DNA of 27,097 nucleotides, from assembly GCA_052387095.1 (NCBI GenBank), contig JBQTJN010000058.1, positions 1 to 27,097 on the forward strand, written 5' to 3'. The notes beneath the pieces were generated by a model, which was not told the origin of the DNA, did no database searches, and worked only from the letters and a program-made list of their open reading frames with translations. The stretch comes from JBQTJN01 sp052387095. Lineage in GTDB: Bacteria > Pseudomonadota > Alphaproteobacteria > Micavibrionales > Micavibrionaceae. Made by a program: the position numbers and the translations under genes. Positions within the stretch are counted from its first letter, which is position 1, and every line of letters begins with the position of its first letter. Positions 6,506-14,992 of the stretch are shown piece by piece.

Positions 6506-9500
6506 TTACGCCGCTTTCAGGATTTCTTGCGACGTTTTGGGCTCTTTGTCCGCTATGGCACACAGGAACTGGTACAGCTTGGCCGTTTCGCTTGTGCCGA
6601 TGGTTGTGCTCAGCAGCGCCCCGTGGTCATTTTCAAGCGCCTGGACGTAGAGCTCCTCGAACTGGCGGATATAACGCTGCACGTAGGTACGGAATTCCGT
6701 ATCACCAACAAATTTCCCGCGCGCCTTGTCCATCGGGAACTTGTCGCCGGTCTCGGCAAGTTTACGGGCGAAAGCCGAAACATCGCCGCGCTGGAACGCT
6801 TTCCAGGTCTTCTCCGAAATATCACCGTCCAGCATACGGGTCATATCCACCGACAATGAATACAGACTCTCGACGATAAATTTGGTCGCGCTTAAGAATC
6901 CGTTGCGCTGTGCCTGCATTTCCGCTTTTTTAACATCTTCTGCGGTGCGTATGGCGTCCTGCGCGGCCTTGAACAGCGATTCCGACTGCTTGCCGAAAAT
7001 CACCGTCGCATCGCGTGCTGTCTCCGCAGCTGTCCGCGAGAGGCTGAGGAAACGTTCGGACTCCGCGCCAAGATTTTCCTGCGCATCCTTAATTTCGACG
7101 CTGACAGAATGTGTGGCGCGACCGACTTCCGTGACTTTTGCCTGCAGGGCGCCCATCGCTTTGCCGATATCATCGACAGATTGCGTGGAAGCTTCCGACA
7201 CCGATATGGCCTGTCTCTTGAATTCGTCGCCGTATTTTTCCGAAGTCGCGAGGGATGCCTTCATCTGCTCCGCCATTTTCGTGGAGCGAATGGAAAATGT
7301 ATCGTTGGCTTTTTGCAGTTCGGACAGGCTCATCCTTGCTTTTTCAACAAGTGTATTGGCCTCGCGTTCGACCTGCGCGAATGTGTTCCGCGCCATGCGG
7401 GCTGTTTGTTCGGCCGACTGACCAAAGGCGCCGGATTGTTGCGCTGCCGTTTTGCCTGCATGTTCCAGCCCTTCAACCGCGCGTCCTGTCTCATCTTTGA
7501 GCGTACGGGATTGTTCGATAAATGTGCCGCCCGCTGTGCGCAACTGCGAAACCGCCTGCTCGACGGACGCCGCGAATTCATGGAAATATTCATTAAGAAT
7601 TTTCTGCATGCTCTCAATTTTTAGCAGCGACTGGTCGGTAATCAGATGAATATCCGACGGCTGACGCTCAAGCTGCGCGGAAACGCCGCGGATTTTTTCG
7701 GCGGATTCGCCGAGCGCGGTGTTCATATTACCAATACGTTGTTCCAGCCTGTCGCTATAGATCGTAATAGACTCCGTTGCCTCTCCAGACTGTTTTTTCA
7801 AAGCATGCAGGCGCTCGTTAAACACGATACCCATATCCTTAAGGCGGCCGAGCGTGCTTTCGCTGGTTTGCTCAAAACCTTCTTTCAGGATTTCAAATTG
7901 CAGGTGTGCCTCGGTCGCCTGTTCTGCGGCCTTCGTGTAAATCGGCGCAGCGGCTTCGACATTGGCTGCAAGCGTTTCATTCAAGTTCCCAATGGCACGG
8001 GCGGCTGTATCGGTGCGCTCTTTGATCAGCATGGCTTTGGCGGCCAGAGATTCATCCACCGCAGTGAGATTGGCCAGTGTCTCTTTGACAGGACCGATGA
8101 TCGCTTCGGATTTGGCGGCAATGCCTATACCCAGAGCGCTGATATCTTCGGCTGCATTTTGGGATATAGTCTTCAGGTGATCGGTTTGTGCATCCAACTG
8201 GCCACGAACCTGTTCAATATCCTGCAGTGATTGCCGGACCTGGCCTGAGAGATTGTCTTTTTGCTCCAGCATCGCTTTATTAATGCTTTGCGCTTCCGTG
8301 GAAATTTTCACGGCCATGGTTGCGATTTCATGCGCCTGCCCGTGCAGGATGGAGCGGATACTCTCCGCGCTGCTCTCGGCGCGCGTGCCGGCCGCGTTGA
8401 GTTCGGCGACGCGGCGTTCAAGAACGGTTGCGATTTCCGCATGACGCGCACCCGCGTCAAGTGATGCTGACTGGATTTCCTTCAGAGGATGATCGAAGGA
8501 CGTGCTTGCATCGCGCATGGTCTGAACGAAATTCTCCGAAAATTCCGTAAATTTTTCTTTCTGCTGTTCAATGGATCCCGACAGATCCGCAAGCTGGGCG
8601 CGGGTATTTTCTGAAAGATTTTCAATCTTCGCACGATTTTCTTCAATCAGTGATGCAACGCTCTGAATTGTTTCCGCGTTGCGGCGGGTGGAACTGTCGA
8701 GATTTTCGATATGAACGCTCGTCGACTGCATAAGCTCTTCCGCCTGCGATTTGGATGACAACGTGGCCTGTTCCAGCTGCTCGACGGAGCGCCGTACAGC
8801 GAGACCAATAGTCTCCGCACCTTCGATAGCGACGGACATGGCGGAGCCGAGACGGTTGGCGGCCTGTACACCGGTTTCCTCGATACTGTCAGCTTCGCGG
8901 GCGATGTTCTGGACGATTTCGCGCAAGGATGCTGTCTTGCGGTCTATGCTCTGCTCCAGCTCATCTGTCTTGGTAATGGTAAGTATAACAGCGTTTTCCA
9001 GCTTCTCGACGTTGGAATCAATCGAAGTCGTGATGCTGCCGGAATGATCGGTGAAGGTCTGCAGGTCGCTGCGGAAAGTTTCACGCTGCTTGTCCAGTTT
9101 GCCGATGACTTGTTCGACGGAGGCAAAACTGTCTCTGGCTGCATCCTCGATATTGCGGATTCCGCTGACGATAATGTCGGAAATACGCTCAGATTCATGC
9201 GCAACATGTTCGGTAGCATCCGTGAGATCGGTTTTATGCGTCTCGAACTGGCCCGCCATCGTAGTAAAGCTGACTTCGGCACTGGCGATTGTCTCGGTAA
9301 GGTTGGTGCAGCCCTGGCTGATATTGGTTTCCGCCTCTTTCGACTGTGCAAGCGCCTTATCGGCCGCCTCGATGATTTTCGATGTATTCTGCGTGATGGA
9401 AAACTCCATTGCCGCAGCCTGCTCGACAACCTTAAGTGTCGCCTGATCCCAGATCTCTGTGCCCGCACGAACGCGCTCATCGATGGATTTAGTACGCTCT

Positions 9501-10246
9501 TCGATTTCCTGCGTCAGACTGGAAAGTTTTTCAACGCGCGTCTGCAGGGATTCCGCGAGGTGATCGATATGCATGCCCGCCTTTTTTGAGAAGGAGGAAA
9601 ATCCGCGCATCTCTTCGTGCAGGTCCTTGCGCGCACCTTTCAGTGATTGCAGAACTGTATTTGTCGTTTTGGAAATATCCGCGGCCTGACGGCAGAGGCG
9701 TTCGATATCCTCGTTCACGCGGTGCGCGGTACCTTCCGAAGGAAACAGTAACGATTCCAGTTCATGGCGCAGGGCGCGCGTATAACGGTTGACGTCGCTT
9801 TGTCTCTGCAGAGCTGAAATACTTATCCATACCAGCGCCGGTGGCACAAATACCGCCATGATCAGCGAACTGAGCGCCTGCAAGGTCAGCGTGGAAACTT
9901 CCGCGCTGTGTGTAATCAGGTAAGCGGCGCACAGCCAGAGCCATCCGATAGTAAAGACGCTCATGACAAGGCGGGTCAGGATAAGCGAACGGGCGCGCGC
10001 TTTAGTGAAAGCGGCGTCTTCTTTGTCGAATTCATCACGCGCTAGCACGACCGGTGGATCATTCTCCGACGCTTCCTCGGTCATGACCGGGTAAGAGCGG
10101 GGAGAAATTTTCAGATTGCCGAGGCCGGAAACGCGTGCCTGCATTTTCCCCGTTCGCTCGGCCCGTATGTCCAGTTTTATGTCCGGCGCTGGCGTGTTGC
10201 TCTCGTCTTGCTCCAGTGTTCTTTTAAAAGCGGCAACATCAGGCAT
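6506..10246 (-). CDS. Large membrane-anchored coiled-coil protein, TipN/GPR-like polarity factor candidate
   Basis: The 1246-residue protein starts at ATG 10246, where AAGGAG lies eight bases upstream; the open frame continues to 10336 without such a signal. Residues 1-85 are polar and probably cytoplasmic. Two hydrophobic segments follow at about 88-111 and 122-147. Then about 970 residues are almost continuous coiled coil rich in Ala, Glu, Gln, Ser and Thr. A compact conserved-looking tail of about 125 residues contains KAFQRGDVSAFARKL and TEFRTYVQRYIRQFEELYVQ. The layout (N-terminal TM hairpin, very long coiled coil of apolipoprotein or MCP-like composition) matches Caulobacter TipN and Agrobacterium GPR, which mark or build the growing pole. 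It is not a chemotaxis receptor: no HAMP and no MCP signalling tip are seen. Assignment is by architecture only. Confidence 0.75.
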   Translation of the reverse strand: MPDVAAFKRTLEQDESNTPAPDIKLDIRAERTGKMQARVSGLGNLKISPRSYPVMTEEASENDPPVVLARDEFDKEDAAFTKARARSLILTRLVMSVFTIGWLWLCAAYLITHSAEVSTLTLQALSSLIMAVFVPPALVWISISALQRQSDVNRYTRALRHELESLLFPSEGTAHRVNEDIERLCRQAADISKTTNTVLQSLKGARKDLHEEMRGFSSFSKKAGMHIDHLAESLQTRVEKLSSLTQEIEERTKSIDERVRAGTEIWDQATLKVVEQAAAMEFSITQNTSKIIEAADKALAQSKEAETNISQGCTNLTETIASAEVSFTTMAGQFETHKTDLTDATEHVAHESERISDIIVSGIRNIEDAARDSFASVEQVIGKLDKQRETFRSDLQTFTDHSGSITTSIDSNVEKLENAVILTITKTDELEQSIDRKTASLREIVQNIAREADSIEETGVQAANRLGSAMSVAIEGAETIGLAVRRSVEQLEQATLSSKSQAEELMQSTSVHIENLDSSTRRNAETIQSVASLIEENRAKIENLSENTRAQLADLSGSIEQQKEKFTEFSENFVQTMRDASTSFDHPLKEIQSASLDAGARHAEIATVLERRVAELNAAGTRAESSAESIRSILHGQAHEIATMAVKISTEAQSINKAMLEQKDNLSGQVRQSLQDIEQVRGQLDAQTDHLKTISQNAAEDISALGIGIAAKSEAIIGPVKETLANLTAVDESLAAKAMLIKERTDTAARAIGNLNETLAANVEAAAPIYTKAAEQATEAHLQFEILKEGFEQTSESTLGRLKDMGIVFNERLHALKKQSGEATESITIYSDRLEQRIGNMNTALGESAEKIRGVSAQLERQPSDIHLITDQSLLKIESMQKILNEYFHEFAASVEQAVSQLRTAGGTFIEQSRTLKDETGRAVEGLEHAGKTAAQQSGAFGQSAEQTARMARNTFAQVEREANTLVEKARMSLSELQKANDTFSIRSTKMAEQMKASLATSEKYGDEFKRQAISVSEASTQSVDDIGKAMGALQAKVTEVGRATHSVSVEIKDAQENLGAESERFLSLSRTAAETARDATVIFGKQSESLFKAAQDAIRTAEDVKKAEMQAQRNGFLSATKFIVESLYSLSVDMTRMLDGDISEKTWKAFQRGDVSAFARKLAETGDKFPMDKARGKFVGDTEFRTYVQRYIRQFEELYVQALENDHGALLSTTIGTSETAKLYQFLCAIADKEPKTSQEILKAA

Positions 10247-10364
10247 GCGGGAAGCTCCTTGGCGAAACGGTTCTGGGATGTGGAAACGGAAATGATCAGG
10301 CCACGTGCAGGATCTGAAGACAAGCGGGCTTGGCAAGGTTATACACAGGAGAAATCACAAGAAC

Positions 10365-10441
10365 CGTCATCCCGAGCGTATGCGGGGGATCTTTGGCGTG
10401 TCATAAAGGATCAGATCCCTCGGTTCCGCCTCGGAATGACG
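10365..10441. repeat. Palindromic repeat, GTCATCCCGAG class
   Basis: The left end CGTCATCCCGAG (from 10365) pairs with CTCGGAATGACG (ending 10441). An internal GGGGATCT/AGATCCC pair forms a second stem. It occupies the gap between the stop of the secreted-protein gene (10454) and the start of the coiled-coil gene (10246), both on the minus strand, so it would fold in the RNA after the secreted-protein gene. The same class is found nested at 2629-2697 and inside trmB. Confidence 0.75.
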
Positions 10442-10453
10442 ATTAATTTATAT

Positions 10454-10942
10454 TTACTGGACAGCGCTTGCGCAAACAGGCTGAGAAACAGGATGAGCGC
10501 TGTTAAACGTCCCCGCCCACTGTTTTAAATCTTCACGTGACATATCAGAAATGCGGTCCATCCGCTTGATATTCTGGGCACAAAAGATATCCGGGCGCAT
10601 GGTAGCCGCATCATGGGAGATTTTGTTGGCGAAATTGGTGCGCATGGTGTTCAGGCTGGCCTCTGGTTTGGCAGCGCCGCTCGCCTTGTAATAGCTGATC
10701 ATGGTGGTTTCATATTCCGCGAACAGGTCGGCATGCTGGGCCGTCAGCGTCTTGTATATGCCAAACGGATTCTCACCGTTACGCGTCGCCATATGCTGGC
10801 AGTTCAGGCCGATGATCATCAGCTCGCTGTGAATGCGGATGCCCTGCTCGGCCTCGATTTCCTTGTTGGAATAGCAGCCTGCAAAAGCGGCATGGGGCAG
10901 GAAAATCATCAAGGCAAGGGGGGTAAGAAAAAGTCTGTTCAT
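10454..10942 (-). CDS. Small secreted protein of unknown function with four cysteines
   Basis: The family is not recognised. The 162-residue precursor has a classic Sec signal peptide: Arg3, a hydrophobic core LFLTPLALMIFL, and AFA before GCYS, predicting cleavage after residue 21. The mature part of about 141 residues is mostly helical by appearance. It holds four cysteines (in GCYS, LNCQHM, IFCAQN and VCAS), which could form two disulfides in the periplasm. GGAG six bases before the ATG supports the start. It is divergent from miaB across a 143-base gap and upstream of the coiled-coil gene on the same strand, with a palindromic repeat between them. Confidence 0.7.
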   Translation of the reverse strand: MNRLFLTPLALMIFLPHAAFAGCYSNKEIEAEQGIRIHSELMIIGLNCQHMATRNGENPFGIYKTLTAQHADLFAEYETTMISYYKASGAAKPEASLNTMRTNFANKISHDAATMRPDIFCAQNIKRMDRISDMSREDLKQWAGTFNSAHPVSQPVCASAVQ

Positions 10943-11085
10943 GGAGGCTCCGGTCGGGATTCGTCAAGATTGGCGTTATCGATAGCGAATTTAAGATCCT
11001 GAAAGCAACCAAAATCGCTGTTATCTCCATGTATTAAAGTTAAAAACATTGAAAAACACTTAATATTCATAGTACTTAAACCCCC

Positions 11086-12438
11086 ATGACCGCGCGCAAA
11101 CTCTACATCAAGACCTGGGGCTGCCAGATGAATGTCTATGACAGTCTGCGCATGGCTGACGTGCTGGCGCCGCTGGGCTATAAAACGACGGAAACCCCGG
11201 ATGATGCCGATATGATCATCCTCAATACCTGCCACATCCGCGAAAAAGCCACCGACAAAGTTTTCTCCGAGCTCGGCCGTCTCAAGCCGCATAAAACCGC
11301 GCGCGAGGAACAGGGCGGAACATTATTGATGGCCGTCGCCGGTTGCGTTGCGCAGGCGGAAGGCGATTTTATCCTCGAGCGCGCGCCTTATGTCGACATG
11401 GTCTTTGGGCCGCAAACATATCACGAACTCCCCGAGATGGTAGCCCAAGCCATCGGCGCCTATGGCAGCGCCCGCATCGTCAACACGGAATTCCCCGCCA
11501 TTTCCAAATTCGACCTGCTTCCCGAGGAACAATGGCAGCAGGGCGTCTCTGCGTTTCTTTCGATCCAGGAAGGCTGCGACAAGTTTTGCACCTTCTGCGT
11601 CGTCCCCTATACGCGCGGCTCGGAATATTCGCGCGATGTAAACGGCATCGTGAACGAAGCCAAGCGCCTGGTCGATACCGGCGCGAAAGAAATCACCCTG
11701 CTCGGCCAGAATGTGAATGCCTTTCACGGCCAAGGCCCGGACGGAAAAATCTGGGGTCTCGGCAAACTCATCGAAAAAATCGCCGAGATCGACGGTTTGG
11801 AACGCATCCGCTACACCACATCGCACCCGCGCGATATGGATGACGCGCTGATCGAAACCCACGCGCACGAAAAACTCATGCCGTTCCTGCATCTCCCGGT
11901 TCAGAGCGGCTCTGATAAAATCCTTAAAGCCATGAACCGCAAGCATACGGGTGACTTTTATCGCGAGATCATCGCAAAGCTGCGCAAGGTGCGCCCGGAT
12001 ATTGGTTTTTCTTCCGATTTCATTATCGGCTTCCCGGGTGAAACCGATGAAGACCACGAAGCCACGATGCAGCTTGTCCGCGATGTAGGTTTCGGCTCCG
12101 CCTATTCCTTCAAATATAGCGTCCGTCCCGGAACACCCGCCGCCATCATGAAAAATCTCGTGCACGATAAAATCGCTGGCGCACGTCTGCAGGATATACA
12201 GACGCTGATCCGCGCGCAGCAACTTGCCTATAACAAGCGCATGGAAGGTTTCACCTTGCCTGTCCTCTTCGACCGCCACGGCAAAAAACCTGGCCAGCTG
12301 ATCGGCAAGACGCCCTACAATCAGTCCGTCTACGTGAGAGGCAATGACCGCCTTATGAACCAGACCATAAATGTCCATATCAGTGAGGGGTTTGAAAACT
12401 CCCTGACCGGAGAAATCATGCTGGCTGAAGCGGCCTAA
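11086..12438 (+). CDS. miaB: tRNA-2-methylthio-N6-dimethylallyladenosine synthase MiaB
   Basis: The 450-residue radical-SAM methylthiotransferase adds the 2-methylthio group to i6A37 of tRNAs. The N-terminal UPF0004 domain supplies Cys13 (WGCQMN), Cys49 (NTCHIR) and Cys87 (VAGCVAQ) for the auxiliary 4Fe-4S cluster. The radical-SAM motif GCDKFCTFC gives Cys164, Cys168 and Cys171. A TRAM domain forms the last 65 or so residues. All six cysteines are present, so it should be active. No Shine-Dalgarno is seen before ATG 11086, but the family N-terminus aligns from this codon. It heads the long plus-strand block. An 89-base gap with a -10-like box separates it from phoH. Confidence 0.97.
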   Translation: MTARKLYIKTWGCQMNVYDSLRMADVLAPLGYKTTETPDDADMIILNTCHIREKATDKVFSELGRLKPHKTAREEQGGTLLMAVAGCVAQAEGDFILERAPYVDMVFGPQTYHELPEMVAQAIGAYGSARIVNTEFPAISKFDLLPEEQWQQGVSAFLSIQEGCDKFCTFCVVPYTRGSEYSRDVNGIVNEAKRLVDTGAKEITLLGQNVNAFHGQGPDGKIWGLGKLIEKIAEIDGLERIRYTTSHPRDMDDALIETHAHEKLMPFLHLPVQSGSDKILKAMNRKHTGDFYREIIAKLRKVRPDIGFSSDFIIGFPGETDEDHEATMQLVRDVGFGSAYSFKYSVRPGTPAAIMKNLVHDKIAGARLQDIQTLIRAQQLAYNKRMEGFTLPVLFDRHGKKPGQLIGKTPYNQSVYVRGNDRLMNQTINVHISEGFENSLTGEIMLAEAA

Positions 12439-12483
12439 ACCCTTGAAAAAATCAAATGGTTCTCTATTTATTCAGGAATAGTG

Positions 12484-12489
12484 TATAAT
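12484..12489 (+). promoter_or_regulatory. Possible -10 box before phoH
   Basis: TATAAT, preceded directly by GTG, lies 38 bases before the phoH start in the only sizeable gap between miaB and phoH. No good -35 is found at normal spacing. A similar TGTATAAT stands before the XRE gene at 16616-16623. It could be an internal promoter of the block. Confidence 0.3.
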
Positions 12490-12527
12490 AAAATAACAGG
12501 CTACAGCCCGGAAAGGTTTGATATTTT

Positions 12528-13493
12528 TTGCCCCAGAACCGCACGCTTGAATTCGACAACAAGGCGCTCGTCCCCCTTCTTTTCGGTGAACATAATTCCC
12601 ACATTAATTATCTTGAGAAAAAGCTCGGTATCGCGATAGCCGATCGTGGCAACCGGCTTACGCTGTCAGGCCCTGAGCAATCGATTGAGAAAGCGGAAGT
12701 CGTTCTTGACATATTGTGGAACAAGCTCGTGAAAAAACAAGATGTCGGCACCGCCGAGATTGACGCCGCGCTTCGTTTTATCCATGACGATCACAAACAG
12801 GGCCGCAATAAAAGCAACGGCGTACATGAGCGCGAAGAATCCGGCGCGCTGCGGACAAAGAAAAAAGTCATCTCGCCCCGCTCGCCGATGCAGGCGAGAT
12901 ATATCGAGGCGATCCAGAAGCATCCTATGGTCTTCGGGCTTGGCCCTGCCGGTACGGGCAAGACCTACCTGGCCGTGGCCGCGGGCGTTAATATGTACTT
13001 TAATGGCGAGGTGGAGCGCCTCGTTTTCTGCCGTCCCGCCGTCGAAGCGGGAGAGCGTCTCGGCTTCCTGCCCGGTGACATGAAGGAAAAGGTCGATCCG
13101 TATTTACGCCCCATCTACGACGCGCTTAATGACATGATGCCGTGGGATATCATGATGAAACGCATGGAAACCGGAGAGATCGAGATCGCCCCGCTTGCGT
13201 TTATGCGCGGCCGTACGCTGGCGCATGCGTTTGTTATTCTCGACGAGGCGCAGAACACCACGGCAACGCAGATGAAAATGTTCCTCACGCGTCTTGGTGA
13301 AGGGTCGCATGCCGTAATCACCGGTGATATGTCGCAGACCGATCTGCCCGTCGGCATTAAATCCGGGCTGCGTGATGCCGTTGAGACGGTTGGCGGCATT
13401 AATGAGATTGCCTTCATTGAATTCACCAAGAGCGACGTTGTGCGCCACCCGCTCGTCGGCAAGATCATTGATGCCTACGACAATAAAAACTGA
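12528..13493 (+). CDS. phoH: PhoH-like ATPase (YbeZ type)
   Basis: This 321-residue protein has an N-terminal KH-like segment (about residues 15-65) and a PhoH P-loop domain (about 115-320). Walker A is GPAGTGKT at residues 139-146, and Walker B is VILDEAQN. Proteins of this type (YbeZ) work with the endonuclease YbeY in rRNA maturation and quality control, and ybeY indeed follows. The start is a TTG at 12528: an in-frame TGA lies three codons upstream at 12519, and no ATG or GTG is available before the conserved region. GGAAAGG lies 11 bases ahead. The gene overlaps ybeY by 23 bases, implying coupled translation. Confidence 0.93.
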   Translation: MPQNRTLEFDNKALVPLLFGEHNSHINYLEKKLGIAIADRGNRLTLSGPEQSIEKAEVVLDILWNKLVKKQDVGTAEIDAALRFIHDDHKQGRNKSNGVHEREESGALRTKKKVISPRSPMQARYIEAIQKHPMVFGLGPAGTGKTYLAVAAGVNMYFNGEVERLVFCRPAVEAGERLGFLPGDMKEKVDPYLRPIYDALNDMMPWDIMMKRMETGEIEIAPLAFMRGRTLAHAFVILDEAQNTTATQMKMFLTRLGEGSHAVITGDMSQTDLPVGIKSGLRDAVETVGGINEIAFIEFTKSDVVRHPLVGKIIDAYDNKN

Positions 13494-13965
13494 AATCCCT
13501 TTGTCTGGCGCGATTGAAATCGACATCACGCAAAAATCCGGTGACTGGCCGGCAGTCAATACGCTCGTTGAACAAGCCCTGCGCGCTGCTTTCCGCCACT
13601 TGGATCTGCAGGGCGAAGGTGAGGTCAGCATCGTACTGGCCGATGATGCCTTCGTGCAGGATCTCAACCGCGATTACCGGGACAAGGATAAACCGACCAA
13701 TGTTTTATCCTTCCCGCAGCTGGAAATTTTTACCGGCAAGGTGGCGGGTCTGCTCGGTGACATTGTGTTCGGTCTTGAAACCATCCGGCGCGAGGCAGAC
13801 GATGCGCAAAAATCTTTTGAAGATCATTTATCCCATCTTGTCATCCATGGCTTACTTCATCTTCTCAGCCACGACCATGAGAGCGAAGACGAAGCGGAGC
13901 GCATGGAATCCCTCGAAATTCAGATTCTGAAAACTCTTGGTATAAAAAATCCTTATGAACTCTAG
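13471..13965 (+). CDS. ybeY: Endoribonuclease YbeY (rRNA maturation factor)
   Basis: The 164-residue metalloendonuclease carries the family's H-x3-H-x5-H zinc site as HGLLHLLSHDH, with His126, His130 and His136 as ligands. The conserved TNVLSFP motif lies near residue 78. It processes 16S rRNA 3' ends and takes part in 70S quality control. The frame is open well upstream inside phoH, but family length and the N-terminus MPTTIKTEIP point to ATG 13471, within the last eight codons of phoH. The usual G-Y before D-H of the zinc motif is S-H here, a modest variation that leaves the ligands intact. Confidence 0.95.
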   Translation: MPTTIKTEIPLSGAIEIDITQKSGDWPAVNTLVEQALRAAFRHLDLQGEGEVSIVLADDAFVQDLNRDYRDKDKPTNVLSFPQLEIFTGKVAGLLGDIVFGLETIRREADDAQKSFEDHLSHLVIHGLLHLLSHDHESEDEAERMESLEIQILKTLGIKNPYEL

Positions 13966-13979
13966 GTTTTTATGCGATA

Positions 13980-14879
13980 GTGCGTCTCCGTAAAATGACG
14001 AACGACGCACAAAATTCCCGGCCATCTCCCCTATCCTCTCCCGAAAAAAAGCCGGGCCGGCTTTCCGGCTGGCTGAAAAAACAGAAAAATGGGCCGGCGC
14101 AGGAAAACCCTGCCGCCTCGTCCGGCATAAATTTCGAGGAAGGCCTCATCACCGAGCAGGAGCGTGTCCTCCTCACCAATATTCTCAAGCTGCGCGATTT
14201 GACCGCCATCGACGTCATGATCCCCCGGGGCGATATTTTTGCCCTAGATTCCTCCCTCACCCAAAGTGAGCTGCTTGAACTGCTGGCGCGGCGGCAATTC
14301 AGTCGTATCCCGGTTTACAAGGGCACACTCGATGACGTGCTCGGTACAATCCACATCAAGGACGTGCTCGCGACGCTGGCCCGCGGCGAAGAAATCGAAA
14401 TTGAAAAACTTGTCACCGATGCGCCGATTGTCTCACCGGCCATGACGACACTGAACCTGATGAAAAAAATGCGCCAGCGCCGCCGTCACATGGCTTTCGT
14501 TGTCGATGAATTCGGCGGCATTGACGGACTGGTCACTGTTAATGACATTCTCGAAGCGATTATCGGCGAGGTGCATGACGAGCACGATACGGCTGAGCTG
14601 CCGAAAATCATTATGCGCGAGGATGGCTCCGTCACGGCCGACGCGCGCTATACGATCGAAGAATTTGAACAGCGCTTTGGTTTTATCCTGACGCCCGATG
14701 AACGAGATTCCAGCGATACGATTGGCGGCCTCGTACTGGAACTGGCAGGACGTGTCCCCGTGCGCGGCGAGAAAATAAAACACAAAACCGGCATGGTCTT
14801 CGAAGTGCTTGATGCCGAACCCCAGCATGTTAATCTCCTGCGTATAAAGAAAATTCCGGGCCATAAAAAAACCAAATGA
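13980..14879 (+). CDS. corC: CorC/YbeX-type protein: CBS pair plus CorC_HlyC domain
   Basis: The 299-residue protein begins at GTG 13980; an alternative is ATG 13995, and neither has a clear Shine-Dalgarno. After a basic, proline-rich N-terminus come two CBS motifs (about residues 75-200, including VMIPRGDIFALD and FSRIPVYKG, then FVVDEFGGIDGLVTVNDILEA). A C-terminal CorC_HlyC domain follows (about 215-295, with GLVLELAGRVPVRGE). It lacks the membrane DUF21 part of larger relatives. E. coli CorC (YbeX) is tied to magnesium/cobalt efflux and, more recently, to ribosome metabolism. The order phoH-ybeY-corC-lnt matches E. coli ybeZYX-lnt. Confidence 0.93.
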   Translation: MRLRKMTNDAQNSRPSPLSSPEKKPGRLSGWLKKQKNGPAQENPAASSGINFEEGLITEQERVLLTNILKLRDLTAIDVMIPRGDIFALDSSLTQSELLELLARRQFSRIPVYKGTLDDVLGTIHIKDVLATLARGEEIEIEKLVTDAPIVSPAMTTLNLMKKMRQRRRHMAFVVDEFGGIDGLVTVNDILEAIIGEVHDEHDTAELPKIIMREDGSVTADARYTIEEFEQRFGFILTPDERDSSDTIGGLVLELAGRVPVRGEKIKHKTGMVFEVLDAEPQHVNLLRIKKIPGHKKTK

Positions 14880-14890
14880 CAACCATCAAC

Positions 14891-14980
14891 ACCGTCATTG
14901 CGAGCGAATGGAATGAGCGAAGCAATCCACACTTTTTAAAAGTGGATTGCTTCGTCGCTGACGCTCCTCCCAATGACGGT
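14891..14980. repeat. Palindromic repeat, GTCATTGCGAG class, corC-lnt gap
   Basis: The ends ACCGTCATTGCGAG and CTCCCAATGACGGT are inverted copies with one mismatch. The centre holds GAAGCAATCCAC, ACTTTTTAAAA and GTGGATTGCTTC, a perfect 12-base inner stem. It fills almost the whole corC-lnt gap. The central bases recur in the repeats at 18446 and 23915, so the three are copies of one element. Confidence 0.88.
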
Positions 14981-14992
14981 ATAATTTTATAA

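Noticed and set aside
6506..10246. Reading the large coiled-coil gene as a methyl-accepting chemotaxis receptor
   Set aside because: Composition is similar, but no HAMP domain, ligand-binding domain or conserved MCP hairpin tip is visible, and it has a different C-terminal domain.
11323..12378. 351-codon minus-strand open frame opposite miaB
   Set aside because: Shadow of miaB; no recognisable domain or ribosome binding site.
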